Shown in pieces: positions 1-9,627 of a stretch of DNA of 64,000 nt. The notes beneath the pieces were generated by a model that saw only the letters and a list, made by a program, of their open reading frames with translations, did not search any database and was not told the DNA's origin. Position 1 is the first letter of the stretch, and every line of letters begins with the position of its first letter. The DNA comes from Paraburkholderia nodosa (GTDB taxonomy: Bacteria > Pseudomonadota > Gammaproteobacteria > Burkholderiales > Burkholderiaceae), in the NCBI RefSeq assembly GCF_001718195.1, contig NZ_MCNV01000003.1, positions 124,001 through 188,000 on the forward strand, given 5' to 3'. The translations under genes were made by a program, and so were the position numbers.

Positions 1-582
1 CACGACCTTGAACTGCTGCTTGAACTTCTCGACGATCTGACTGTAACCGCTGCCGTGGAAGCATTTGACTAAAAGGGCTCCATCGGGTTTCAGATGATTC
101 TGCGAAAACTCGAGCGCGAGGTCGCACACGTGCTCGATGCGTGCCGCGTCTGCCGACGCGACCCCCGAGAGATTGGGCGCCATGTCCGAAATTACAAGGT
201 CGACCGGGCGGCCGCCCACCAATTCTTCCAGTTGCGCGAGCACCTCGTCGTCGCGAAAGTCGCCCTGCAGGAACTGCACGTCGGAGACGGGTTCCATCGG
301 AAGGAGATCGAGCGCAATGATCGTGCCGTCGATCCCACCCTGCCGCTGGTCGTCGCGCTTCGTGCCTTGCGCGAGCTTGTTGCGAGCGTACTGGCTCCAG
401 CTGCCGGGCGCCGCGCCCAGGTCCACGATCACCATGCCGGGGCGGATCAGCTTGTCCTGCTCGTCGATTTCCTTCAGCTTGTAGGCAGCGCGGGCACGAT
501 AGCCCTCCCGCTGTGCCATTTTCACGTACGGATCGTTGATATGGTCGTGCAGCCACGACTGGTTGAAGCGATTTTTTGCCAT
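1..582 (-). CDS. rlmE: 23S rRNA 2'-O-methyltransferase RlmE (FtsJ/RrmJ), 3' end outside window
   Basis: Partial gene: the start ([17 protein letters not shown]) is inside the window and the C-terminus runs off the left edge. The visible 194 residues carry the FtsJ fold: the K of the catalytic tetrad in the [12 protein letters not shown] segment, the SAM-binding motif [14 protein letters not shown], the acidic LQGDFRD segment, [11 protein letters not shown] (catalytic Asp) and LVKCFHGSG (second catalytic Lys). The family methylates the 2'-OH of U2552 in 23S rRNA on the 50S subunit, a late assembly step. In related genomes ftsH follows downstream, which would be beyond base 1. It is divergent from yhbY, another 50S-assembly gene. 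Confidence 0.95.
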   Translation of the reverse strand, partial: MAKNRFNQSWLHDHINDPYVKMAQREGYRARAAYKLKEIDEQDKLIRPGMVIVDLGAAPGSWSQYARNKLAQGTKRDDQRQGGIDGTIIALDLLPMEPVSDVQFLQGDFRDDEVLAQLEELVGGRPVDLVISDMAPNLSGVASADAARIEHVCDLALEFSQNHLKPDGALLVKCFHGSGYSQIVEKFKQQFKVV

Positions 583-856
583 TAAAGATGAACTCTTGCT
601 GCGTGATTCCGCGCTTTTAGCGGATAATACGCGTTTTATTCGTGCGGCCGTCGCGGCCCGCCTGGCCGGATGTTTGTTGCTCCGCCGGCGTTTTTTGCCC
701 GCGCCCTGCCGTTCCCCACGGTTTTCCGTAGTTCCGACGCGCTTTGCCCGCTGGCGGCCCGCTTTTCGCGGACCGCAATCCACGTCTGCCCAGGTTGTCA
801 ATTCACGCCTGTCGACCCGCGCGGCGCCGTCATTTTAGTCGAGTCTGCCACATCCC

Positions 857-1402
857 ATGCCCGCCCTCACTCTTTCCGCCGAACAGCGCTCCGAGCTGCG
901 CTCCCAGGCTCACGCGCTCAAACCGGTCGTGCTCATCGGCGCCGAGGGACTGACCGACGCCGTCCTCAAGGAAATCAAGGTTCACCTTTTTGCGCACCAG
1001 CTCATCAAGGTGCGCGTGTTCGGCGACGAGCGCGAAGAGCGCCTCGCGATCTACGAAGAGATCTGCGACCGCCTGAGCGCCGCCCCGATCCAGCACATCG
1101 GCAAGCTGCTCGTCATCTACAAGCCCGAAGAAGCCAAGGCGAAGGCCACGACCGCGCGCGCCGGCGCCCGCGGCACCGTGTCGCGCCCGGCCGCCGACGT
1201 ACCGAGCGCTCGTGAAGCGGGCAAGCGCGGCGCCGCGCCGCGCACCGTCAAGGTCGTCAAGGCCAGCGAGAACCCCATGCGCAAGCCGAAGGCGCAAAAG
1301 GTGACGGTCAAGGGCAACGAGCGCGTCACGCAAGGCGGCAACATCAAGCGCGCCAAGAAACGCCAAACCAGCTCCAAGCGGGCCCACCAGGGTTCGAAGT
1401 AA
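857..1402 (+). CDS. yhbY: ribosome assembly RNA-binding protein YhbY (CRS1-YhbY domain) with basic C-terminal tail
   Basis: Residues 1-95 or so match the CRM/YhbY fold: LSAEQRSELRSQAHALKPVVLIGAEGLT, then the IKVHLFAHQLIKVRV strand and a closing LLVIYKP. YhbY associates with pre-50S particles in E. coli. This protein is 181 aa against about 97 aa for E. coli YhbY; the extra 85 residues are Lys/Arg/Ala rich and probably disordered RNA-binding sequence. No good Shine-Dalgarno precedes the ATG. A strong terminator starts at the stop codon. It is transcribed away from rlmE and convergently with the DUF4149/greA genes. Confidence 0.9.
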   Translation: MPALTLSAEQRSELRSQAHALKPVVLIGAEGLTDAVLKEIKVHLFAHQLIKVRVFGDEREERLAIYEEICDRLSAAPIQHIGKLLVIYKPEEAKAKATTARAGARGTVSRPAADVPSAREAGKRGAAPRTVKVVKASENPMRKPKAQKVTVKGNERVTQGGNIKRAKKRQTSSKRAHQGSK

Positions 1403-1432
1403 AAAGCGCGGCCTTCGAGCCGCGCTTTTTTT
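1402..1432 (+). terminator. Rho-independent terminator after yhbY
   Basis: AAAAGCGCGGC, a short CTTCGA-type loop and GCCGCGCTTTT, followed by further T. The A-rich 5' arm makes it usable in both directions, so it can also end the convergent DUF4149 transcript. Confidence 0.85.
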
Positions 1433-1458
1433 ACGCCTGAACCGGCTTCAGGCCACTT

Positions 1459-1995
1459 TCAGCGCGGCGCGCTTTCCATGCGCTGCCCCAGCGTGCCGCG
1501 TGCCGAAGGCAGCAGCCAAACGAGCCACGCACCCAGCAGGCTCTGCACGAGATAGAACAGGCTCGACACGCCGTGCAGCAAGCCGAAGCGGCTCGCATAC
1601 GGCGAACTGGCCACGTCCATGCCCGCGCTCATCGCCTGAACGCGCAACGCGTTCATGAACGGCTGCAGCGCGAAATAGCCGATCAGCACGCACAGCAGCA
1701 TGGCGGCCAGAATCCAGCGCAGCCGGCGATAGCCCAACGCGCCGCGGTGCACGAGCACGCTCGAGAGCCCGAGCAGCAGCAGCCCGCACACCACGCCGAT
1801 CAGACCTTCGAGGCGAAACAGCTGCGCGGCGAGTTCGCCCGCCACCGGCCTGTCGAGCGACGCGAACAGGACGGGAGCGACCGCATAGCCGATGGTCAGC
1901 TGACTGCCGACCCACAGCATGGCGAGCAGCCCGAAGAGGCGGTGCGCAACGAGCGAAACGGGAGTGGCGGAACCCACGTGGCTTGCAGTACTCAC
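1459..1995 (-). CDS. DUF4149 family integral membrane protein
   Basis: 178 aa with GTG start. About four hydrophobic segments are visible: LVAHRLFGLLAMLWVGSQLTIGYAVAPVLFA, LIGVVCGLLLLGLSSVLV, WILAAMLLCVLIGYFAL and a C-terminal LFYLVQSLLGAWLVWLL. The opening pattern and the FRLEGLIG segment fit DUF4149, a small inner-membrane family of unknown function usually found beside greA in Burkholderiales. It lies 12 nt downstream of greA on the same strand, so it is probably co-transcribed. I can assign no biochemical role. Confidence 0.7.
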   Translation of the reverse strand: MSTASHVGSATPVSLVAHRLFGLLAMLWVGSQLTIGYAVAPVLFASLDRPVAGELAAQLFRLEGLIGVVCGLLLLGLSSVLVHRGALGYRRLRWILAAMLLCVLIGYFALQPFMNALRVQAMSAGMDVASSPYASRFGLLHGVSSLFYLVQSLLGAWLVWLLPSARGTLGQRMESAPR

Positions 1996-2007
1996 GTCGA
2001 CGCGCCC

Positions 2008-2484
2008 TCAGACGTAGCGGACCTCGATGACCTCGTATTCGCGCACGCCGCCGGGGGCCTGCACTTCGGCGACGTCGCCTTCGGACTTGCCGATCAGCGC
2101 ACGGGCGATGGGCGAGCTGACCGAGATCAGGCCGTGCTCGAGATCGGCTTCGTCGTCGCCGACGATCTGGTAGGTCACCGTCTTGCCCGAATCGAGGTCT
2201 TCGAGATCCACGGTCGAGCCGAACACCACGCGGCCGTCTGCTTCGAGCGTGGCCGGGTCGATGATCTGCGCGGCCGCCAGTTTCGACTCGATCTCGGCGA
2301 TGCGGCCTTCGATGAAGCCCTGCTTTTCCTTTGCGGCGTCGTATTCCGCGTTTTCCGACAGATCGCCCTGCGCGCGCGCTTCCGCGATCGAATTGATGAC
2401 CGCCGGACGCTCGACGGACTTGAGGCGCTGCAACTCTCCGCGGAGTTGGTCTGCACCGCGCTTGGTCAAGGGAATCGTGCTCAT
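2008..2484 (-). CDS. greA: transcription elongation factor GreA
   Basis: 158 aa beginning [19 protein letters not shown], the usual GreA length. The N-terminal coiled coil with the acidic tip ([20 protein letters not shown]) enters the RNA polymerase secondary channel and stimulates cleavage of backtracked RNA. The C-terminal FKBP-like domain ends with [25 protein letters not shown]. The reading frame stays open 15 codons upstream, but this ATG gives the family N-terminus. A small GGCCC/GGGCC hairpin lies 13 nt ahead of the ATG, and a large composite terminator separates the gene from carB. Confidence 0.97.
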   Translation of the reverse strand: MSTIPLTKRGADQLRGELQRLKSVERPAVINSIAEARAQGDLSENAEYDAAKEKQGFIEGRIAEIESKLAAAQIIDPATLEADGRVVFGSTVDLEDLDSGKTVTYQIVGDDEADLEHGLISVSSPIARALIGKSEGDVAEVQAPGGVREYEVIEVRYV

Positions 2485-2497
2485 AAACAACTCGTAC

Positions 2498-2511
2498 GGC
2501 CCAAAAGGGCC
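2498..2511 (-). other. short hairpin in the greA leader
   Basis: GGCCC-TTTT-GGGCC on the coding strand, a perfect 5-bp stem with four-base loop, ending 13 nt before the greA ATG where a ribosome-binding site would be expected. Only a weak GAG is visible between it and the ATG. It could tune translation; this is inference. Confidence 0.4.
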
Positions 2512-2557
2512 TAAAGGAGACCGCGCCACGCACGCTTGTCGCGCACGTTGCGGCCAT

Positions 2558-2647
2558 AAAAAAATTCCGCGGTTAAGTGCATCCCGCGAGGGCGGCTGCG
2601 CGGTCTGGCGCAGCCTGAAACCCTGTCGGGACGCCGCTTAACCGCGG
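2558..2647 (-). terminator. large composite hairpin plus T-tract between carB and greA
   Basis: On the minus strand an 11-bp perfect outer stem (CCGCGGTTAAG with CTTAACCGCGG) encloses further nested helices: GCGTCCCG/CGGGATGC (8 bp with one G.U), AGGG/CCCT, and an apical GGCTGCGC/GCGCAGCC stem with six-base loop. AATTTTTTT follows directly. It works as a Rho-independent terminator for carAB. At about 80 nt it is far larger than needed, so it may also be the 3' end of a stable RNA or part of a greA control region. Confidence 0.8.
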
Positions 2648-2701
2648 CACATTCAGCTTTTGTAGCCTGCCTCGTCGAACGTTAGACAGACAATGGAAGC
2701 C

Positions 2702-5700
2702 TTAGTTTAGGCGAGCATGGAGGCCTTGTAAATCATAGACTTCCAGGTTCTTCAGGTAGCGCAGACCCTCGACGGCCGCACGGGCGCCCGACATCGTCGT
2801 GTAGTACGTGACCTTGTTGGCCTGCGCGCTCATGCGGATCGAACGCGAATCGGCGATCGCGGAGCGGGTTTCGTCGACCGTCGTGAACACGAGCGAAATC
2901 TCGCCATTCTTGATCATGTCGACGATGTGCGGACGGCCGTCCTTCACCTTGTTCACGACCTTCACCGGCACACCGGCCGCCTCGATCGCGGCAGCGGTGC
3001 CGCGCGTGGCGACGATCGGGTAGCCGAGTTCGTGCAGCATGCGCGCGACTTCGACAGCCTTGGGCTTGTCGGCGTCCATCACGGTGATGAAGACGGTGCC
3101 CGACTCCGGCAGGCGCGAGCCCGCTGCGAGCTGCGACTTGAAGAGCGCTTCACCGAAGGTCTTGCCCACGCCCATCACTTCGCCCGTGGAACGCATTTCC
3201 GGTCCGAGCACCGGGTCGACGGTCGGGAACTTGATGAACGGGAACACCGCTTCCTTCACGCTGAAGTACGGCGGCACGACTTCCTTCGTCACGCCCTGCT
3301 CCGCCAGCTTCTGGCCGACCATCGCGCGCGCCGCGATCTTCGCGAGCGGCAGGCTGGTCGCCTTCGAGACGTATGGCACGGTACGCGAAGCGCGGGGGTT
3401 CACTTCCAGCACGTAGATGATGTCCTTCTTCGAACCGTCATCCTGCGGCACTTGCTGGATTGCGAACTGCACGTTCATCAGGCCGACCACGTTCAGCGCC
3501 TTGGCCATCGCGGCAGTTTGACGCTTCAGTTCGGCGACCGTTTCCTGCGACAGCGAGTACGGCGGCAGCGAGCAGGCCGAGTCGCCCGAGTGCACGCCTG
3601 CCTGTTCGATGTGTTCCATGACGCCGCCGATGAACACGTCCGTGCCATCGGAGATGCAATCCACATCGCATTCGATCGCGTCGTTCAGGAAGCGGTCGAG
3701 CAGCACCGGCGAGTCGTTCGACACCTTCACGGCCTCGCGCATGTAGCGCTCGAGGTCGCGCGGCTCGTGGACGATTTCCATGGCGCGGCCGCCCAGCACG
3801 TACGACGGACGCACGACGAGCGGGTAGCCGATTTCGTCGGCGAGCTTGAGCGCTTCGTCTTCGGCGCGTGCCGTGCGGTTCGGCGGCTGGCGCAGGTTCA
3901 GGTCCTGCAGCAGCTTCTGGAAGCGCTCGCGGTCCTCCGCGGCGTCGATCATGTCCGGCGACGTGCCGACGATGGGCACGCCGTTCGCCTCGAGGTCGAG
4001 CGCGAGCTTCAGCGGCGTCTGGCCGCCGTACTGCACGATCACGCCAACCGGCTTTTCCAGGTCCACGACTTCGAGCACGTCTTCGAGCGTGAGCGGCTCG
4101 AAGTACAGACGGTCGGACGTGTCGTAGTCGGTCGAGACGGTCTCGGGGTTGCAGTTGACCATGATCGTTTCGTAGCCGTCTTCGCGCATCGCGAGCGCGG
4201 CGTGCACGCAGCAGTAGTCGAACTCGATACCCTGGCCGATCCGGTTCGGGCCGCCGCCCAGCACCATGATCTTCTTGCTGGTCGTCGGGTTGGCCTCGCA
4301 CTCTTCCTCATAGGTCGAGTACATGTAGGCGGTTTTCGTGGCGAACTCGGCCGCGCAGGTGTCAACGCGCTTGTAGACCGGCCGCACGTTCAGCTCGATA
4401 CGACGCTTGCGCACGTCCGTGGCGTTGCTGCCCAGCAGCTTCGCGAGACGGCGATCCGAGAAACCGCTTTGCTTGAGGTAACGCAGCTCGTCCTTCGAGA
4501 GACTTTCGAGCGTGCGGCCCTTGCATGCCTCTTCCTTCTTGACGATCTCTTCGATCTGCGCGAGGAACCATGGGTCGATCGCGGTCTCTTCGAAGATCTC
4601 TTCGCGCGTCATGCCCACGCGGAACGCGTCGCCCACGTACCAGATGCGGTCCGGACCGGCTTCGCCGATCTCGCGGATGATCTCGTCGCGGCTCGTGGTC
4701 TTTTCGTCCAGACCGTCGACGCCGACTTCGAGGCCGCGCAGCGCCTTCTGGAACGACTCCTGGAACGTGCGGCCGATCGCCATGACTTCGCCCACCGACT
4801 TCATCTGCGTGGTGAGGCGCGGGTCGGCTTCGCGGAACTTCTCGAACGCGAAACGCGGAATCTTCGTGACGACGTAGTCGATGGTCGGCTCGAACGAAGC
4901 CGGCGTCTGACCGCCCGTGATTTCGTTCTTGAGCTCGTCGAGCGTATAGCCCACGGCCAGCTTGGCCGCGACCTTGGCGATCGGGAAGCCCGTGGCCTTC
5001 GAAGCCAGCGCCGACGAACGCGACACGCGCGGGTTCATTTCGATCACGATCATGCGGCCCGTGCGCGGGTCGATCGAGAACTGGACGTTCGAGCCGCCCG
5101 TATCCACGCCGATCTCGCGCAGCACCGCCAGCGAGGCGTCGCGCAGGATCTGGTATTCCTTGTCGGTGAGCGTCTGCGCCGGCGCGACCGTGATCGAGTC
5201 GCCGGTGTGGATGCCCATCGGGTCGAGGTTTTCGATCGAGCAGACGATGATGCAGTTGTCCGCCTTGTCGCGGACCACTTCCATCTCGTATTCCTTCCAG
5301 CCGAGCAGCGATTCTTCGATCAGCAGTTCGCGCGTGGGCGAGAGGTCGAGGCCGCGCTTGCAGATCTCTTCGAACTCTTCACGGTTGTAGGCAATGCCGC
5401 CGCCGGAACCGCCGAGCGTGAACGACGGACGGATCACGACGGGGTAGCCGCCCGAGCCGGTGGCTTCGGCGATTTCGCCTTGCACCTTGATCGCCTCTTC
5501 CATCGAGTGCGCGACGCCCGACTTCGCCGAACCAAGGCCGATCTTCGTCATCGCGTCCTTGAACTTCTGGCGGTCTTCGGCCTTGTCGATGGCTTCCGGC
5601 GACGCGCCGATCAGCTCGACGTTGTACTTCGCAAGCACGCCGTGGTGATGCAGGTCGAGCGCGCAGTTCAGCGCGGTCTGGCCGCCCATCGTCGGCAGGA

Positions 5701-5956
5701 TCGCGTCCGGGCGCTCCTTCTCGATGATGCGCTCCACCACTTCCCACGTGATCGGCTCGATGTACGTGACGTCGGCCGTGTTCGGGTCGGTCATGATCGT
5801 CGCCGGATTGCTGTTGACGAGGATGACCTTGTAGCCTTCTTCACGCAGCGCCTTGCATGCCTGCGCGCCCGAATAGTCGAACTCGCACGCCTGGCCGATG
5901 ATGATCGGACCCGCGCCGATGATGAGAATGCTCTTGATGTCTGTCCGCTTGGGCAT
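2702..5956 (-). CDS. carB: carbamoyl-phosphate synthase large subunit
   Basis: 1084 aa, the usual CarB length. Two homologous ATP-grasp halves are visible, opening with [21 protein letters not shown] and with [20 protein letters not shown]. The C-terminal MGS-like allosteric domain begins near [19 protein letters not shown] and contains [13 protein letters not shown]. With CarA it makes carbamoyl phosphate from glutamine, bicarbonate and two ATP in the cytoplasm, feeding pyrimidine and arginine synthesis. It follows carA after 144 bp on the same strand, in the order seen in most proteobacteria. Its transcript probably ends at the large hairpin upstream of greA. Confidence 0.98.
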   Translation of the reverse strand: MPKRTDIKSILIIGAGPIIIGQACEFDYSGAQACKALREEGYKVILVNSNPATIMTDPNTADVTYIEPITWEVVERIIEKERPDAILPTMGGQTALNCALDLHHHGVLAKYNVELIGASPEAIDKAEDRQKFKDAMTKIGLGSAKSGVAHSMEEAIKVQGEIAEATGSGGYPVVIRPSFTLGGSGGGIAYNREEFEEICKRGLDLSPTRELLIEESLLGWKEYEMEVVRDKADNCIIVCSIENLDPMGIHTGDSITVAPAQTLTDKEYQILRDASLAVLREIGVDTGGSNVQFSIDPRTGRMIVIEMNPRVSRSSALASKATGFPIAKVAAKLAVGYTLDELKNEITGGQTPASFEPTIDYVVTKIPRFAFEKFREADPRLTTQMKSVGEVMAIGRTFQESFQKALRGLEVGVDGLDEKTTSRDEIIREIGEAGPDRIWYVGDAFRVGMTREEIFEETAIDPWFLAQIEEIVKKEEACKGRTLESLSKDELRYLKQSGFSDRRLAKLLGSNATDVRKRRIELNVRPVYKRVDTCAAEFATKTAYMYSTYEEECEANPTTSKKIMVLGGGPNRIGQGIEFDYCCVHAALAMREDGYETIMVNCNPETVSTDYDTSDRLYFEPLTLEDVLEVVDLEKPVGVIVQYGGQTPLKLALDLEANGVPIVGTSPDMIDAAEDRERFQKLLQDLNLRQPPNRTARAEDEALKLADEIGYPLVVRPSYVLGGRAMEIVHEPRDLERYMREAVKVSNDSPVLLDRFLNDAIECDVDCISDGTDVFIGGVMEHIEQAGVHSGDSACSLPPYSLSQETVAELKRQTAAMAKALNVVGLMNVQFAIQQVPQDDGSKKDIIYVLEVNPRASRTVPYVSKATSLPLAKIAARAMVGQKLAEQGVTKEVVPPYFSVKEAVFPFIKFPTVDPVLGPEMRSTGEVMGVGKTFGEALFKSQLAAGSRLPESGTVFITVMDADKPKAVEVARMLHELGYPIVATRGTAAAIEAAGVPVKVVNKVKDGRPHIVDMIKNGEISLVFTTVDETRSAIADSRSIRMSAQANKVTYYTTMSGARAAVEGLRYLKNLEVYDLQGLHARLN

Positions 5957-6100
5957 AACGCTCTCGCTAAATATTCCTGTGTCTTTTACGTCTGGCGGCT
6001 CGCGGGTGACTCAGCTTGCCGCCCGGGTGCGCGCGTGGGCCGTCGTTCTTCGAACCGGCTCGCTGCGCACCCTGCTCTGCTTTTGCGCTCGATGCGGCGC

Positions 6101-7240
6101 TTACGCCGCCTTGGCCTTGTCCATCAGCGCCGTGAAGCGGTCGAACAGATAGCCGATGTCCTGCGGGCCCGGCGACGCTTCCGGGTGGCCCTGGAAGCAG
6201 AACGCGGGCTTGTCGGTCAGCTCGAAGCCTTGCAGCGTGCCGTCGAACAGCGAAACGTGCGTGACGCGCGTGTTGGCCGGCAGCGTGGCGGCATCCACCG
6301 CGAAGCCGTGGTTCTGCGACGTGATGACGACACGACCGTCGGCCAGATCCTTCACCGGATGGTTCGCGCCGTGGTGGCCCGTTTTCATCTTCATGGTCTT
6401 CGCGCCCACGGCGAGGCCCATGATCTGGTGGCCGAGGCAGATGCCGAAGGTCGGGATGCCGCGCTCGATGAAGGCTTGCGTCGCCTTGATCGCGTAGTCG
6501 CAGGGTTCCGGGTCGCCGGGGCCGTTCGAAAGGAACACGCCGTCCGGGTTCAGTGCGAAGGCATCTTCAGCCGTCGCTTGCGCCGGCAGCACCGTGACGT
6601 CGCAGCCGCGCTCGGCCAGCATGCGCAGGATGTTCTGCTTCACGCCGTAATCGAACGCCACGACCTTGTACTTCGGCGCCGATTGCGTGCGGTAGCCTTC
6701 ACCCAGACGCCATTCGGTGGTGTTCCACTTGTACGGCTCGTCGGTCGAGACGACCTTCGCGAGGTCCATGCCCGCGAGGCCCGGGAACGAGCGCGCGAGT
6801 TCGATGGCCTTCGCTTCGTCGTCGGAGCCTGCGAGGATCGCGCCGTTCTGCGCGCCCTTGTCGCGCAGGATACGCGTGAGCTTGCGCGTATCGATGCCGG
6901 CGATGGCGACTACGCCTTCGTCCTTCAGATACTGGCCGAGCGTGCGCTCCATGCGGAAGTTCGAGGCGAGCACAGGCAGGTCGCGGATGATCAGACCGGC
7001 GGCATGGACTTTCGTGGCTTCGACGTCTTCGGCGTTGACGCCGACGTTGCCGATATGCGGATACGTGAGGGTGACGATCTGGCGAGCGTAGCTCGGGTCA
7101 GTCAGGATTTCCTGATAACCGGTGATGGCCGTGTTAAACACGACTTCACCGATCGTATGACCCGGCGCGCCGATCGAGTAACCACGAAAGACCGTGCCGT
7201 CGGCGAGCGCGAGCAGAGCGGGAGAGAATGACGGCAACAC
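6101..7240 (-). CDS. carA: carbamoyl-phosphate synthase small subunit (glutaminase)
   Basis: 379 aa with a GTG start preceded by AGGAG at good spacing. The N-terminal CPSase small domain ([18 protein letters not shown] ... [17 protein letters not shown]) is followed by a class I glutamine amidotransferase domain with the nucleophile Cys in [13 protein letters not shown] and the His/Glu pair in [11 protein letters not shown]. It releases ammonia from glutamine for channelling to CarB. It is the first gene of the carAB operon, with a candidate sigma-70 promoter about 300 bp upstream. Confidence 0.97.
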   Translation of the reverse strand: MLPSFSPALLALADGTVFRGYSIGAPGHTIGEVVFNTAITGYQEILTDPSYARQIVTLTYPHIGNVGVNAEDVEATKVHAAGLIIRDLPVLASNFRMERTLGQYLKDEGVVAIAGIDTRKLTRILRDKGAQNGAILAGSDDEAKAIELARSFPGLAGMDLAKVVSTDEPYKWNTTEWRLGEGYRTQSAPKYKVVAFDYGVKQNILRMLAERGCDVTVLPAQATAEDAFALNPDGVFLSNGPGDPEPCDYAIKATQAFIERGIPTFGICLGHQIMGLAVGAKTMKMKTGHHGANHPVKDLADGRVVITSQNHGFAVDAATLPANTRVTHVSLFDGTLQGFELTDKPAFCFQGHPEASPGPQDIGYLFDRFTALMDKAKAA

Positions 7241-7537
7241 GGGAGACTCCTTGGGGGAGCACCCTGTGCCGACCTGTTATCCGACGTTGCGATCTTGCGA
7301 CCTGTGGGAGCGGCTGCGGCGTCGGCACCCCTTTCCGTGAGGATCAGGATGCGCGCGCGGCTCGCTCGCTTGCGCGACTCTTCGTGCGGTCGACCGTTGT
7401 GGCGCCGGGCCACGAGCGCGCGTTTGTGACGCAGGATCGGGCGGCAGCCGGCCAGTTGACGATGAAGCGCGGGCGGCGGATGAACGGATGGGAGGAGGTA
7501 GGCGCTAGGGTGCGGGTTGATAAGCTCAAACCTTGAA

Positions 7538-7567
7538 ATTATAGCGCGAAAGTCACCTTTCCTTCAA
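7538..7567 (-). promoter_or_regulatory. candidate sigma-70 promoter of carAB
   Basis: On the minus strand TTGAAG, an 18-bp spacer and a consensus TATAAT. Transcription would start near 7531, giving a leader of about 290 nt before the carA GTG. The perfect -10 box in GC-rich DNA supports the call; the spacer is one base longer than ideal. Confidence 0.65.
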
Positions 7568-7712
7568 ATTTCAGGATGACGCTGGCGACGGGGAGCGTGC
7601 TCGCGGCCCGGTGCATGGCCCTTTCCACTATAGCGGGCGGGGGCGCAGCGGCAAGCGTTGCCCGCACGGCGCCGCACCGAATCACGCCCTTTATGTTTGG
7701 GACCCGCCAATG

Positions 7713-7743
7713 AAAACGCCGCCACCTGGCGGGGTGACGGCGT
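7713..7743 (-). terminator. Rho-independent terminator of mltD
   Basis: Coding-strand stem ACGCCGTCACC/GGTGGCGGCGT (11 bp, one U.G wobble), loop CCGCCA, then TTTTC, about 87 nt past the mltD stop. Confidence 0.75.
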
Positions 7744-7829
7744 CAAACACAACAAAAACGGAAAAGTGATCGGAGCGAAATACCATGCGCTGCCCCCGCA
7801 ACGCATGTTTGAGCACCCTTCGCCAGCCG

Positions 7830-9473
7830 CTATTTTGTATGGTGTTTCTGCGTGTGGGTGTCGGCCTTCGGGCGGCTCGCCGTACCCTTCGACGCCTTGC
7901 TGGGCGCAGCGCTGACCGTCCTGGCCTTGACAGGTTCGGAAACCTTGACGACCTCGGTGCGCGCGCGACCGTGCTTCTTATCGTATCGCGACTTCGACCC
8001 GGTGTCTGCAACGCGGGTGCCAATTCGCTGCACTCCACCACCAGAAACGTTCGTTGCCAGACGCTCCGGTCCCGGCTCGCTCGGCATCGCCTTGTTGACC
8101 GGTACGTGCAAAACCAGCACCTGGCCGGGCGCGACGTAGTCGCGGCGGGTCTTGTTCCACGCCTTCAACTGGCCGAGCGACACGCCATAGCGGCTCGCCA
8201 CGGCTTCCATCGACTGCTTGCGGCGTACGCGGATCAGCATCTTGCGCGTGTCGGGTACGTCCGGCTCCATGGCCAGCACGGCGCTTTCCGCCACGTCGGC
8301 GCTGATGTCCTCGTCGTCGCCGTCGTCGGTGCGCGGCACCACGAGCGTCGAGCCCGCCTTCAGGCGCATGCCCGCCGGAATCTTGTTCACAGACATCAGC
8401 GTATCGGCGTCCACGCCGATCTTCTGCGCAATCGCCGCAGGCGTGGTGCGCGAGTCGGTCGTGTAGACGGTCCACGACGAAAGCTGACCGGAATAGGCCT
8501 TCAGGTTGCGCTCGAACGCGCTCGCGTTGTCGAACGGCAGCAGGATCTGCGGGTCGGTCGCGCCAAGAATCACGGGCTTCTTGAACGACGGGTTGAGCGA
8601 GCGGAACTCGTCGGTCGTCATGTTCGCGAGCTTGGCGGCGACGTCCACGTCGATGTCGTGCGAGGTCGTGACCGTGACGAAATACGGGTGGTTCGGAATG
8701 GATGGCAGCGTGAGCCCGTACTGCTGCGGGTTCATCACGATGTTCTTGACCGCCTGAAGCTTCGGCACGTAGTTACGTGTTTCGCTGGGCATGCGCAAGC
8801 TTTGATAGTCGGTCGGCAGGCCCGCCGCCTCGTTGCGCGCGATGGCGCGCTGCACGTTGCCCTCGCCCCAGTTGTAGGCGGCCAGCGCGAGATACCAGTC
8901 GCCGAACATGTCGTGCAGGCGCGAGAGATAGTCGAGCGCGGCGCTGGTGGAGGCCAGCACGTCGCGGCGCTCGTCCTGCCACATGTTCTGCTTGAGGTTG
9001 TAGGTGCGCCCCGTGCCCGGCACGAACTGCCACATGCCGGCGGCCTTCGCGACCGACAGCGCCTGCGGGTTATAGGCGGACTCGATGAACGGTAGCAGCG
9101 CGAGCTCGGTAGGCATGTGACGCGCCTCGAGCTCTTCGACGATGTGATAGAGGTACTTCTGCGAACGCTCGGTCATGCGCGCGACGTAGTCCGGCCGCTG
9201 GGCGTACCAGTTGGCGTTCATGTCGACGAGGTCGCTCTGCAGGTCGGGCATCTGGAAGCCGCGGCGAATGCGTCCCCAGAGGTCGGCGTCAGGGCTCGTG
9301 AGTTGATCGACGGAGCCTTGATCGACGTTAATGGTTTCTTTGGCAGCGGAGGTCTTACGAATGAGGTCGGCGTTGGCCTGGGCGTTGGCTGGTGCTTGAG
9401 AACTCGCAGACGGTCCCCCGCTCGCACAGGCGGCGAGCATGAGGACCAGCAGCGCACTGATTATGAATCGCAT
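7830..9473 (-). CDS. mltD: membrane-bound lytic murein transglycosylase D (lipoprotein, SLT + LysM)
   Basis: 547 aa. A lipoprotein signal peptide (MRFIISALLVLMLAAC) places the lipid on Cys16. The SLT domain spans roughly residues 105-240, with catalytic Glu131 in LPFIESAYNP and the AAGMWQFVPGTGR and ALAAYNWGEGNV motifs. Two LysM-like repeats follow, near 355-395 (AIAQKIGVDADTLMSVNKI) and 435-478 (AVASRYGVSLGQLKAWNK). It cleaves peptidoglycan glycan strands to 1,6-anhydro-MurNAc products from the outer membrane. The extreme C-terminus is basic and His-rich. It lies downstream of gloB on the same strand, as in E. coli. Confidence 0.94.
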   Translation of the reverse strand: MRFIISALLVLMLAACASGGPSASSQAPANAQANADLIRKTSAAKETINVDQGSVDQLTSPDADLWGRIRRGFQMPDLQSDLVDMNANWYAQRPDYVARMTERSQKYLYHIVEELEARHMPTELALLPFIESAYNPQALSVAKAAGMWQFVPGTGRTYNLKQNMWQDERRDVLASTSAALDYLSRLHDMFGDWYLALAAYNWGEGNVQRAIARNEAAGLPTDYQSLRMPSETRNYVPKLQAVKNIVMNPQQYGLTLPSIPNHPYFVTVTTSHDIDVDVAAKLANMTTDEFRSLNPSFKKPVILGATDPQILLPFDNASAFERNLKAYSGQLSSWTVYTTDSRTTPAAIAQKIGVDADTLMSVNKIPAGMRLKAGSTLVVPRTDDGDDEDISADVAESAVLAMEPDVPDTRKMLIRVRRKQSMEAVASRYGVSLGQLKAWNKTRRDYVAPGQVLVLHVPVNKAMPSEPGPERLATNVSGGGVQRIGTRVADTGSKSRYDKKHGRARTEVVKVSEPVKARTVSAAPSKASKGTASRPKADTHTQKHHTK

Positions 9474-9627
9474 GAAAATCTACATCCGCATGGCTGGAAT
9501 TTGCAGCCGATAGTACGGAACGTGCCGGTTTCCGTCAATCGGAATTAATGGAAAAAAAGCCATGAAATCCGCAGCTTGGGCGTGATTCCATACGATTGGG
9601 TTGAGCATGCCCCCTGACCCGGCTGGG

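Larger units (their letters stand above)
7241..7829. other. intergenic region: carAB leader and mltD downstream region
   Basis: 589 bp without a convincing gene. It holds the putative carAB promoter (7538-7567), about 290 nt of carA leader with no obvious attenuator, and the mltD terminator (7713-7743). Open frames here lack family resemblance and Shine-Dalgarno sites. Confidence 0.6.

Noticed and set aside
596..626. A promoter with GATAAT-type -10 between rlmE and yhbY
   Set aside because: The nearest -35-like TTGCTG is 21 bp away, too far for sigma-70; no confident assignment.
2927..7231. A 1434-codon plus-strand open frame across carA/carB
   Set aside because: It is the antisense shadow of carAB in high-GC DNA: His/Arg/Leu-rich, without domain resemblance, while both minus-strand proteins are full-length and canonical.
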